64,000 bases of DNA from Clitoria ternatea (Eukaryota; Streptophyta; Magnoliopsida; Fabales; Fabaceae), in the NCBI GenBank assembly GCA_037962975.1, contig CM075673.1, forward strand, positions 163,576,667-163,640,666, in the 5' to 3' direction. The position numbers and the translations under genes are program-made. Under the pieces are notes generated by a model that did no database searches, was not told where the DNA came from, and saw only the letters and a list, made by a program, of their open reading frames with translations. Shown piece after piece: positions 42,836-52,974 of this stretch; the stretch's first letter is position 1; each line of letters begins with the position of its first letter.

Positions 42836-43564
42836 TGATCTGTCCTGAACCGGGGTCTAGAGATCCGGACTCAAGTCAATCACAAACAGTATGTAAATAC
42901 CGTATAGGAGACCGGATGTATGAGTATCCGGTATAAGTATCCGTTGTCCTTGAATGAGGAGAGCGGATTGGGCGTCCTGGAGATCCTTCACACCGACCTA
43001 ACGCGTTGAAGTGGGCGAATGGTGGTGTCACCTGCAAAGATTCTCCGACGCTCAAGTCAGTGATGATATTCCAAGTAAGGAATGTATTTCAGAGAGTAAT
43101 TGTTCATAAAATTAGTTGAAGATCCCTCACTTCATTAATGAAATGAGTTCATATACCCGATTGACTCGTTTTACGAGGACTCATTAGTGGGGAACCACTA
43201 ACTCCCATTAACATTATTTTATTGCGCACTTACCAGCATGATTGGGTCAAGTGGCTATTTTATATTGAGCATGGAGAATATAGACTAGGATTAGGGAACA
43301 AGTTGACCATCCCCGTGAGCAGAACTTGGCTCGTAGTGCAGGGAATTATTGATCGATCCCTGTAGCAATGATCCTTGTCTTTAGCACAGTGACGTGTGTA
43401 TTGTCCGGTGTCATGGTGTTATCCTGAACAACCGGTATAGGGAGAACGCCTGATACGGAATTACAGTCCGGATGTATACCGATGACACCGGTTACACGTT
43501 GATGTCTTGACAAAGACGTTGAAATATGTCTTGCAGATCGGATACCGGTATTGAGACCGGATCA
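42836..43564 (-). repeat. Left LTR of element B
   Basis: TGATCTGTCC to GACCGGATCA. It shares the block TCCTGGAGATCCTTCACACC and TTCTCCGACGCTCAAG with the A-family LTRs, showing common descent. Confidence 0.95.
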
Positions 43565-44090
43565 TATGTCCCCTAGCTTGTGTGAGGGACTGAGTGGTCG
43601 TTCACATAAGCTACACAACCTGCGAGAGGTCTGAATACCGGTGAGCCTACGCGTAAAATAGTTCCTTAGCATTTATTTGTAAAGAACCGTTCTCAAATTA
43701 AGAGATCTGGTCTGTCGGTGTCGTCATAACGGATTCAGACAAAGATTCATTGTACGAGAATTTCAAGAGTTTATTGGAATTGAAAGCTCTTGAAGTTTGT
43801 GTAACGGCTGTAAAGCGCGAATTGCGTTGCATGATTAGACATTAATGCTTTTAATCACGTGGGCAAGCAATTATTGCGTCTGAGATGGCAATCTCATTAA
43901 CCGTCGTTTTGGGTTTAATGGGCCTGAAGTTTTAGAAACTTTTGGGCCTAGTAGATAGGCCCTTCGTCGAATTGCTATTGTTTTGGCGCCTATGAATTTT
44001 GGAAAGGTTGTGTCGTTTCGCTTGTGAACCAATGCGTTTAATCGAGAACGACACGACTTCCAGAGTGGGTAACCGAACCTCTTCGTTTCT
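43565..44090. other. Polypurine tract and promoter-proximal spacer of element B
   Basis: On the minus strand an AAGCTAGGGGACATA-type purine tract abuts the LTR. The rest is homologous to 19471-19980 of element A and is non-coding. Confidence 0.6.
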
Positions 44091-44098
44091 TATAAAAG
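44091..44098 (+). promoter_or_regulatory. TATA box for the first antisense ORF of element B
   Basis: TATAAAAG lies about 270 bp upstream of the frame start at 44360, in the same position and context as the TATA box at 19981 in element A. Confidence 0.6.
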
Positions 44099-44359
44099 AA
44101 ACACTTAGTGGATTCTGGGTTCAACTTGTTTCTAATTTCTTAGCAAGACTCTGCAAAAATCTCGCAAGGAAGTTCGTTGCTTGCTCTACGAGACCTTTTT
44201 CATTCTTCATCTTCATCATCATTACCTGAGGTAATTATCTCTTCTTCCCCTGTAAACCTCATCTTATTTTGGGTCTGTTATTCTTGCTTGAAGAGAATGT
44301 AGTTTATTTAGGGGGAGAATAATTTCTCGCAACCCTAATAGTCACGGGGAAGAATCCTT

Positions 44360-46846
44360 GTGATTCTTTCCAGGGTTGAGTCATGTCGCTCAGAAAGGGG
44401 ATCTTACTCACTGTGGAAAGTGACTTTTCCCTTCTCAGAGTCGTCCTCTGATTGTAGTCGCTTTGTAGAAGATGAAGTGAGTAATGATTATCACCTTTCT
44501 GACGACATAATTTCTTATCGTAGATTAAAGAATTCGGTTTAGACGATTCAAATGGCTACTGGAGAAGGAACTTCTGGAGATAGTGCCATTTTAAAGACAA
44601 CTGAAGGTCTTTATAGCGTCGCTGTTTCCAGGCTGAATTGGGAAGAGCTTCAGGTCAAATGGCCTTTCTGTTGGGTGTCCAGCGAATTCAAGGACTTGGT
44701 TTCCCGTCATGCAGACGAGGAAGGATCCCGGATTCAGCCAAGGTTCACACTCAATGCGGAAGAGGAAACGAAAAAGTGGTATAGGGTATATGCACCACTC
44801 CCAACAGAACGGATATGCCACGTCGTCCCCAATGACCGTTCAGTATATATGTACGATTTCATCTTTCATTACCTGGGAGTTCGTTTCCCTTTAACTGAAC
44901 TTCAGATGGGTGTGCTGAGGTTTTTAAACTGTGCACCCTCCCAACTTCATCCCAACGGTTGGGGCCTCATCCGTGCTTTGGAGGTTTTGGGTGAACATTT
45001 CAACTTCACGCCTACTGTGGCAATGCTATTTTACTACACCCAAGTAGTTCGGAGGGCAAATAAGCAAGGCGGTGTTGGTTTGGTGACGCTCCGGACTCTC
45101 TGTTCTTTTGTGAACTTTGAGTCCTACACCGATTCAGCCAAAGTCGATGGAAAGTCGTTTAAGACCTACTTTACCCGGATCTCCATTAAGAAGAGCAAAC
45201 CGATATTTTGGAAAGATAAAGAGGGTGTTAACAAATTTCCTCTGAGTTGGACCCATAAGCATTTTCTCATGAGCTCCCACGCATATTACGCTGATCAATC
45301 CGAGCTGTCTCCCGAGTCGTCAAAAGTGTTGTTCGCACTTGAAGCACACACTACACGTCGTAACGTATTTTCGTATAGGCGTCTTTTAAGTAGTTCAAGC
45401 GGAGTCCGGGATGATTATCTGCGTAATACTTATTTTATTTCATTTTTTCTCCTTTGTCAAATATGTCGAACATTTTGCAGTTGCTAATCTCTTGTGCTTG
45501 TTCATGCAGGTGAAATAGAACAAGAAACTCCGGAAATGAATAAGTTGAAGGGATTTAAGGCGGCGGGTAAATCCGTTGCCCGCGAAAATGAGATTAAGCC
45601 TAAGCCCTCCACAAAGGATCGTCCTTAGTTAATCATCCTGACCTCGGATGCTGAAGGGGACATTCCGCTGGCTGAGGGCGGTTCATCCGATGTTGGCGCG
45701 GCCACGGGTCAGCCCTCAGTCACTGAGAGAAGGAGAAAAATTAAGAATGACTCTGTGGGGGGTCCGTCCAAGAAGCGTAAAACTTCGGAGGATAAACCTG
45801 TTGAAACCTCAGAAGCAGCTGTTGCTTCCTCCGGACTTAATAAAGAAATTGCTGCCGGGGTTTCTGGGGCGAAGCCGACCTCCTACCCAACCACCTCGTT
45901 TCTCACCCCCTTCCTCTCATACCAGGGATCTACTCCAGCTACTCTTCCACAGCCGATGTACAAACTCCGGCCTACGCTCAGCAATAAAGAAATTAAAGAA
46001 GCATGTGAGGCCGGAAGGTGGCAGTTAGCCGAACTTGCTGGAATGCTTTATTCAGTCAGCGAGTTGGCTGACAATTTCGATAAGGTTGATGAGCTGAGTG
46101 ATAAATTGGAACAACTCAACCTTTCATCGGGGAAAGACAAAGCCACCATCAAGCTATTGGAAGATCGTCTTGCCAAGTCTAAGGAGTTCAGAGATATCAT
46201 GAACAAAGAGAACCTTAAGCTTAAGGGCGACTTCAAAGACTTGGAAGGCAAGCTGGCAGAGAAGGAAGAGGTTCTCAAAAAAGCAAAGGAAGAACTCCGC
46301 AGCAGCCAGGATAAAAGCAAAGCTGCTGCTGAGGAGTGGTCCCAAAGGGAGAAGAAGCTCCTTCTTGAGATCGAAGGACTGAAGGCTGGGAGAGCGGAGT
46401 CTGAAGGATTGAGTGGGGAGCTGTCGAAGTTGCGGGAAGAATTGGCTATAGCGAAAGCTGAGAGAGAAGAAGCAATTGACATATGCAGCCGGGCTGTCGA
46501 AGAGTCCTTCGGCCTAGCTATACGCTAAGTTTTTTACCGCAACCCCACGGTGAAACTTAGCCTTTATGGAATAGATCCGTTCTATGAATTCCATGGGGGA
46601 AAGTTAGTCGCCGTGGTTGATGGTCGTCATGAAGATCCTCCGACGTCCCTGTATGGTTTGCCTCCTCTTCCTGAGGGTCAAACTATGGGACCGGATTTCG
46701 TCCTTCCTGTGTCTGAGGTTCCTTCTTCTGAAGAAAGAACAGAGGCTCCTGGAGGGGAGATTCCTGTAGAAGTCCCGAAGGAAGGGACACAAGAGCCTGG
46801 TGCTGAGGAGGCACAGAAAACTGAAGAACAAATTCCTCCTCCGTAG
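44360..46846 (+). pseudogene. Antisense ORF copy 1 of element B (Transposase_28-like plus coiled coil)
   Basis: Homologous to the element A antisense ORF. The conserved domain reads ERICHVVPNDRSVYMYDF and CAPSQLHPNGWGLIRALEVL. Exon 1 ends at 45422, an intact GT...AG intron spans 45423-45509 (87 bp), and exon 2 runs to 46846, through a basic stretch, a coiled coil (about 46050-46500) and the conserved end SLYGIDPFYEFHGG. In-frame stops: TAG at 44540-44542 in the poorly conserved N-terminus, TAG at 45626-45628, and TAA at 46526-46528 where element A has a Gln/His-Gln context. The frame is otherwise open through both exons. The N-terminal Ser/Arg-rich segment is shorter than in the other copies. 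Confidence 0.8.
45423..45509 (+). other. Intron of antisense ORF copy 1 of element B
   Basis: Donor CGTAATAC and acceptor TTCATGCAG; an earlier TTTTGCAG at about 45473-45480 is an alternative. Phase 1, at the same codon as in the other two copies. Confidence 0.75.
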
Positions 46847-46874
46847 TTGTATTTTCATTTAAAATGTATAGTTG

Positions 46875-46902
46875 TGTACCGGGATCAACTCCGGCTTTAA
46901 AC
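46875..46902 (+). promoter_or_regulatory. Conserved 3' UTR motif after antisense ORF copy 1
   Basis: TGTACCGGGATCAACTCCGG then CTTTAAAC, about 28 bp after the stop at 46846, followed by AATGAATGAATTT, which may act as a polyadenylation signal. Confidence 0.5.
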
Positions 46903-47339
46903 TATTATGTGTAATCTCGCTTTCAATGAATGAATTTCATTTAAGAAATTTGTCTTCATCGTTTCATGTATATTTAAATCGTTGCTAATCCGTTTTGTAT
47001 GATTAACCTTGAGGTCGGATTGAAATAACTGCCTCAGAAGATTAAACAACAAATAAATTTAGAACGGATAAATATATACATGTCCCCAAGTGCGTATTAA
47101 GAAGAAGGTGCCTGTCTTTGGGGCATGATCCTTAATTCTTTTGGGGAAAAGAGGAGTCGATCCGTTGTTTAGTAAAATAGTGTAACAGGACGGATGACTG
47201 TACTTTATTCATGTTATTCTCACTGGAGAAAAATATGTCGTCCATTGTAAGAGTATTGTTCCAAGTTTGGGGAACTGCAAAGGTGTAAGAAAGTGGTGTT
47301 TTGAGTCCTCCATCATAAGGATAATGATAGGAGTTTTTC
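46903..47339. other. Non-coding spacer in element B
   Basis: No coding content. It contains TGTCCCCAAGTGC, also present in the matching place in element A (TGTCCCCAAGTGTAAG, near 23116). Confidence 0.5.
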
Positions 47340-48015
47340 TACGCCAGGAGTTATGTCATTGTATCACAGAATAGGTGATAAAGAATATCCGTCCTGGGAG
47401 AATACCACTTGAGAGCGAAAGTACGGATTGACTTTCAGAGATTTCCATCATAGGAATGATTATGGGAATTGTTCGTACCAGGAGTTTTATCGTCGAATCA
47501 CTTCATAGGTGATTGAGATCATCCGTCTTGGGGATGTGTACGACACCAGGAATTACATCGTCAGGTCACATAGTAGGTGATTGAGATCATCCGTCCTTGG
47601 GGTGTGTATGGCGCCAGGAGTTACATCGTCAGATCACAGAATGGGTGATTGAGATCATCCGTCCTGGGCAAGTACACAACGTCAGGAGTTACATCGTCAT
47701 ATCACATAATGGGTGACTGAGGTTATCCGTTCTGGAAAAGTACACAACGCCAAGAGTTACATCGTCAGATCACAGATTAAGTGATTTAGATAATCCATCG
47801 TAGGAGTACGGATTGAGTGAATAGTTCTTAGTTTTCAAAAGCTTCCATCGTAAGAATGATGATGGGGATTGTTCGTACCAGGAGTTACATCATCGAATCA
47901 TAGAATAGGTGATTGAGATCATCCGTCCTGGAGTGACGATTGGAATTGTTCGTACCAGGAGTTGCATCATCGAATCACAGAATAGGTGATTGAGATCATC
48001 CGTCCTGGAGACATT
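47340..48015. repeat. Tandem array of ~55-80-bp units, about eight copies
   Basis: CCAGGAGTTACATCGTC, then ATCACAGAATAGGTGATTGA, then GATCATCCGTCCTGG recurs near 47344, 47477, 47543, 47612, 47681, 47749, 47877 and 47957. Units vary in length and sequence. The same core appears near 52663 and 52742, and in reduced form in element A near 23828-23920. Confidence 0.85.
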
Positions 48016-48748
48016 TTTCCAATCATAGGAGTGCGGATTGAGGTGGATGCTTCTCAATCGTATGGATTCAATTTTCGTATCCGAAATCAGAGACCATCAG
48101 TATTCTACTAGCCCCCTAGCTTGTGTGAGGAATTAGTAGATTTGCTCATATGAGCTATATCGATCGTAGTACGTCTGGATTTCGGAATTGTACTGGTGTG
48201 TAAATATCCGCTCTGGGAACAAGGTTCCGTTGTGATGGATCGCTTGAGGGCGGATTAGAACAATGAGAATCTCAGAAGTTTATCGAATTTCGCAACCCTT
48301 GGTATTCGGGTAATGGTGGCCACGTTTCTCATGATTGGACATTTAATGCCTTTACTCACGTGGGCGAGCCATTATTACGTTAAATGCGCATGTTTTAATA
48401 ACCGTCACGCAGGGGCTTGTTGGGCCTAGAATTTGGATTTAATAGGCCCATTTAGAAAGCTCTGTTACGAAATGATGGCATTTTGGCGCCTTTGGGTTAA
48501 AAACGAAAATTTTAATCCACTAAACGGAGAGTCGTTTGAGGGTAAACGACAAGTTGCCTTGAGTTGGTATTTGAAAATTTCCATGCCCTGAAAAAGGCAT
48601 ATTTGGCAATTTCAGTAACCACTTCTTCTTACTCTCTTGACGAACCTCTGTAAAAGTTTCGAGAAGATTATCGTGTCTGCCTCTGTGAATCTTAATTCAC
48701 TATCCTCATCCATCCTTAGGTAACCACTTTCTTTCCATTTTTTGTGTC
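48016..48748. other. Second polypurine-like block and leader of antisense ORF copy 2
   Basis: AGCCCCCTAGCTTGTGTGAG at 48108-48127 repeats the LTR-adjacent block of 43568. The preceding GAGACCATCA may be a remnant of an LTR end. The TATA position seen in the other copies has decayed to GGCATATTTGG (about 48595). The GGTAACC donor-like leader motif is kept at 48719. Confidence 0.5.
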
Positions 48749-51327
48749 TTGTCTCAATATCTGAAAATGTCTAGGAAAGGTGTTAGTTTCAGTGGTGTTA
48801 GCCCTAGAGGAAGAGGAGGAAGGGCCTTAAATCGAAACCCCACAGTTCGTGGTGGGAGGATTCCAGTGGTCTTCCAAATGAAGCCACAACGCTCAGAGAG
48901 GGAGGCGTCGCCGTATCAGAGGCGAAGGGTGATTATACCCTCTTCAGAATCCTCCTCTAGTGAGAGTGCTGAGAGTGGTGATTTGTATCTTTCTGACGAT
49001 GTGGATTTTTACCACAGCGTAAAAGCTTTCACAATGGTGGTGAAGAAAGCAACTGGGGGAAGATCATCTGGAGGGGAAGCACCCTCTCAGCAGTATATAC
49101 TGAAGACAGCTTCCGGACTGTGTAACGTGGTTGCACACCGGATCGACTGGGTAAAATTCCAAGAGAAGCGCCCATTCAGCTGGGTGGCTGAGGAATTTCG
49201 CGAAACAGCATCAGTCCACGCTCGAGAGGACGGAGCGGAGCTGGAACCGCGTTTTACGGTTTTCAAGAAGGATAAATACAAAAGGTGCTTTATGGTGTTA
49301 GCTCCGCTGCCATCAGATCGGATTTGTCATACTCCGGACGAAAGGTCCCTGTATATGTATGATTTTTTATTTTTGAATCTTGGCGTGCGCTTTCCCCTTA
49401 CAAAGTTTCAGATGGGGGTTTTGAGATTCTTAGACTGCGCCCCTTCGCAGCTTCACCCCAACGGATGGGGGTTAGTCCGTTCTCTTGAAGTGCTTGGGGA
49501 GAACTTCAACTTCAAACCGACGGTGGCCATGCTTTTCTACTTTTCTCAAGTGGTCCGTCGTGCAAATAAGGAGAAGGGGGGAGTGAGCTTGATATCCCTC
49601 TGGACTCTCTCCAAGATTATCAACTTCGAGGCGTATACTGACTCCGCCAAAGTTGATGGTCATTCATTCAAGTCTTACTTCACGAAGATCAGCGTCCATC
49701 CTGATGAACCAATTTTTTAGTTAACTGAAGATGGGATTCCGAAGTTCCCAGTGGCTTGGACGCATGAACATTTTTTATTGACCTCCCAGGCATACTACAC
49801 TGAGGAGGATGAACTGAGCCCATCATCAGTTTCTGTTCTTTCAGCCCTTTAATCCTACACCGCCTCGCACCAATTTTTCTCTTGCAGGCGTTTATTAGGA
49901 TCATGGTCCACCCGCGAGGAGTATTTGCGTAATTTTCCTGCTATTTTTCATGTTTTATCGTATCATGCCTTGAAATCTTTGATTTCTAACCATGTTGTTT
50001 GGTTTTGCAGTTGAAATTGAAACCGTGTCACAGAGATGGAAAAGCTGAAAGGACTCAAAGCTGGAGTGAATTCCGTAGTAGCTGAGAATGACATCCAAGC
50101 AAAACGGAATTCGAAGAAAGCTACAGCTGAGACCATAATTTTGACTTCATCTGCTGGTGACGATATCCCCTTGCTTGAGGGCGGATCCGAGAAGGTTGCG
50201 GTTGAGAAGGTTGGAGAGAAAAAGAAAAGGACAAAACGCGATTCCTCCAAGACCTCGGATCGTCAACCTTCTCCCAAGAAACCAAAAATTTCAAGAGGGG
50301 CTGCTGATCCGGAGCTTTCTAAGGGAAATAAAGTGGAAGGGTCCACTCCGGATGCAGGATCTACTCCAGATGCCCCAGGCAACGCGATCACTTATGGTGC
50401 AAAGCCAATAACGACTTATTTTGCACCCAAAGTTCCTCGCCCTCTTGAAAGTAGCTCCGGTCTTGCTCAATATTTGGTGTACGAGGGTTCTGTTCCTGAA
50501 GGCGTTCCTGAAACTCCGTACAAGCTGAAGCCTTCATTGAAGAGTGAAGAAGTAACCAAAGCTTGCGATGCCGGACAGAAGCACCTGGGAGAATTATCCG
50601 GGCTCCTGAGATCGGTTCGCGAACTTTCAGAAGAGAATGAGAGGCTCAGCTTGTTGGTTGGCAAGGTTAATGATCTTAGCATTGCTGCTGCTAAGGATAA
50701 GGCAAACATCCTCCGTTTAGAAGGTAGATTAGAAGCTTCAGAGAGGAAGGATATAAGAAGGATGAAGAAATTGCCAGACTGATGTATCTTGCCAAGGAGT
50801 TGGAGGTCCAAATACTTGATCAAAAGAAAATCAATTCCGACCTCCATGCCGGTCTTTGTACGGAGAAGGAACGCTCTTCAAAGCTGGAAGAGGAGCTTAA
50901 GGAAGCCAAGATTGTCTACTCTCAAGGAGCAGAAGATTAGTCGTGTAAGGAGAAGGAGCTGCTCTTAAAGTTGGCGGATTCGAAAGTAGAATTGGATGAC
51001 GCTATAGATATGTGTGATCAAGCAGTCAAGGAATCCTTTGGGTTGGCTGTTCGTCAAGTTCAATACCGGAATCCCAAGGTGAAACTTAATTTGAATGGTA
51101 TTGACCCATTCTATGAGTTTCACCAAGGGAAACTGGTGGCCATTGTTGAAAACCGTCATGAGAGTCCGCCTGACATGCCATACAAGTTTGCTCCTTTACC
51201 TGAAGGCCAATCAATGGGACCTTCTCTTCTAAAGCTCAGAAGTACAGGAACAGGCCCTACCGTAGATAAAGGCAAGACCGGGGATAAAGGCAAAGGGAAG
51301 GAAGGAGATACAAGTCACAAAAACTAG
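48749..51327 (+). pseudogene. Antisense ORF copy 2 of element B, more decayed
   Basis: Starts MSQYLKMSRKGVSF (the second Met at 48767 is equally likely) with an Arg/Ser-rich N-terminus, then the conserved domain DERSLYMYDFLFLNLGVRFP and CAPSQLHPNGWGLVRSLEVL. Lesions: TAG at 49718-49720 where element A has Trp, TAA at 49850-49852 where A has Gln, a frameshift between 50013 and 50036 just after the intron, another near 50750, and TAG at 50937-50939 where copy 1 has Trp. The intron 49929-50010 keeps GT...AG. Exon 2 encodes the basic segment, coiled coil and conserved end LNLNGIDPFYEFHQG. By eye it is only about 60-65% identical to copy 1 in the conserved domain, so the duplication is old or the copy came from another family. 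Confidence 0.8.
49929..50010 (+). other. Intron of antisense ORF copy 2 of element B
   Basis: Donor CGTAATTTT and acceptor GGTTTTGCAG. 82 bp, at the same position and phase as in copy 1 and in element A. Confidence 0.75.
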
Positions 51328-51333
51328 TGCCTT

Positions 51334-51416
51334 CCTTTTTTCTTTTTTCTTTTTTCTTTTTTTTCTTTTTATTGATTCAAATTCGCTGTGTTCCGGGATC
51401 AGCTCCGGATTATTAA
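51334..51416 (+). promoter_or_regulatory. T-rich run and conserved 3' UTR motif after antisense ORF copy 2
   Basis: A TTTTTTC repeat (51334-51370) is followed by TGTTCCGGGATCAGCTCCGG and ATTATTAAA at 51389-51416, then an AATAAA at about 51449. This is the clearest polyadenylation-like end of the three copies. Confidence 0.5.
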
Positions 51417-52194
51417 ACGAATTTCTCCATGTAATATTCATTTGATCAATAAAAGAGCGATTTGCCTTTATATGCATGTGTATCGAGTCATTCCGGATTT
51501 AAGTAATGAATATCGGACAATAATATAAAATCTTCATTCCGGATTTGTACATGCGAGATGAAGAACGGATAGAAGTATATAACTATCGTTTTTCATGTAT
51601 AGGCGTTTTGATAGCCAAAGACTTGATTTGACGGGAGAGATAGAGTGTCTTTTTGTCAAATATGAGTAACTTGATATATAAAAGCCTGGTAGAAATCGTA
51701 TTTTTTTTTTCGAAGGTCAGGCCTTTTGGTCGTAAATATCATGATAAGAATAGCCGTTGTGGGTAAACATGTTATTGTCATGAGAACGGCTTGTAATGTT
51801 AATCTTGAGGGGAAATGATTATGAGATCGTTTCATCAAGAGTTCATTCCCCAAGATATTCGTTAAACTATTAATATTGTCCCCTAGTATTATTGGGTGAG
51901 CAGTACTTTGCACAAACTCTGAGTGATGCTTCCACGTGAGAGTTTTTTAAGAGTGAGGATTTCGAGTAGAGATTCCTCTATTTGACGATTGCGAATATAA
52001 ATATTTCTGACTGAAAGGTTTCGGGTGAATATGCCTCAGATTGTGGCGTACCCGAATGAATTATTTTTGGGTCGGAGTTTACGAGTCAGACTTCAATTGA
52101 AGAATTGATGACTCAGAATTTAAAGCTATAAAACTTCCAAATAAGGAACTTCAAGAGAGAGTATTAATTCGGAGTTCAGTATAACTTACTTGTT
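51417..52194. other. Non-coding spacer in element B
   Basis: No gene recognised. The part at 51930-52150 is GAGTGA/GAATTT-rich. Confidence 0.45.
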
Positions 52195-52800
52195 GCGTTT
52201 GGAGTTCGGTTTGATCCTACAATCCATATCGTATTTGGTGTTCAGTTTAATCCTACTAACCGTTCTCCAATCGGTTTTTGGTTTTACCCAATGACGATTC
52301 TTCACCGACGTTCGGTCAATCCTACTAGTCGTACTCAGAGTTCGGTTTAATCCTACAATCCGAGCCTTCAACACGGGGTTCAGATCAGGGCTAATCCTGA
52401 ACCTACTGCGCCCGTTACTTAGGGTTCAGCGTGGTCTTGAAGAAGAGCCAGCTTACTGCACCCAAGCCTTCAATACGGTGTTGGGTTCTACCCTTTTACC
52501 ACTCTTAGAATGGGGTTCGGTTCAATCCTACAACCCATTTCCTGAGGTTCGGTTTAATCCTACAGCCCAGGTCTTCACCGGTGTTCAGCCAAACTTACTA
52601 ACCGTACCCAGAGTTCGGTTTAATCCTACAATCCGGGCCTTCAGTTACTTAGACACACTCGAGGAGTTACATCGTCAATTACAGAATGGGTAATTGAGAT
52701 CATCCGTCCTGAGTATGCTCTTGTGCGCTGCACATATTCGAGGAGTTGCATCGTCAACCACAGAATAAGTAGTTGAGATCATCCGTCCTGAATATGTTTC
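52195..52800. repeat. Degenerate GTTCGGTTTAATCCTACAA repeats plus two ACATCGTC units
   Basis: GTTCGGTTTAATCCTACAAT-like phrases recur near 52204, 52339, 52516, 52546 and 52613, matching the region 23330-23520 of element A. Two GGAGTTACATCGTC...ATCATCCGTCCTGA units follow near 52663 and 52742. Confidence 0.75.
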
Positions 52801-52974
52801 TGTACACCGGATAAACTGAAAATCACAGCATAAGAAAAACTCGAAAGAGTTAAATTGTTATGAGAGATTCTTATTAAATCAAAAATAAGAATTACAATGA
52901 AAGCGTAGCTGGAAAATAATTTCTCCAGTATTCAATCCAAAATGAGGATAGGAGAATATGTATTGCTCCAGCAG

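Noticed and set aside
47340..48015. A CRISPR-like appearance of regularly spaced repeats
   Set aside because: Units are contiguous, variable tandem repeats inside a retrotransposon of a plant genome, with no conserved-repeat/unique-spacer pattern.
20156..51327. Reading the Transposase_28-like ORFs as transposases of DNA transposons
   Set aside because: They lie between LTR and pol of complete Gypsy elements, in the same place in A and B, with no DDE motif or terminal inverted repeats of their own.
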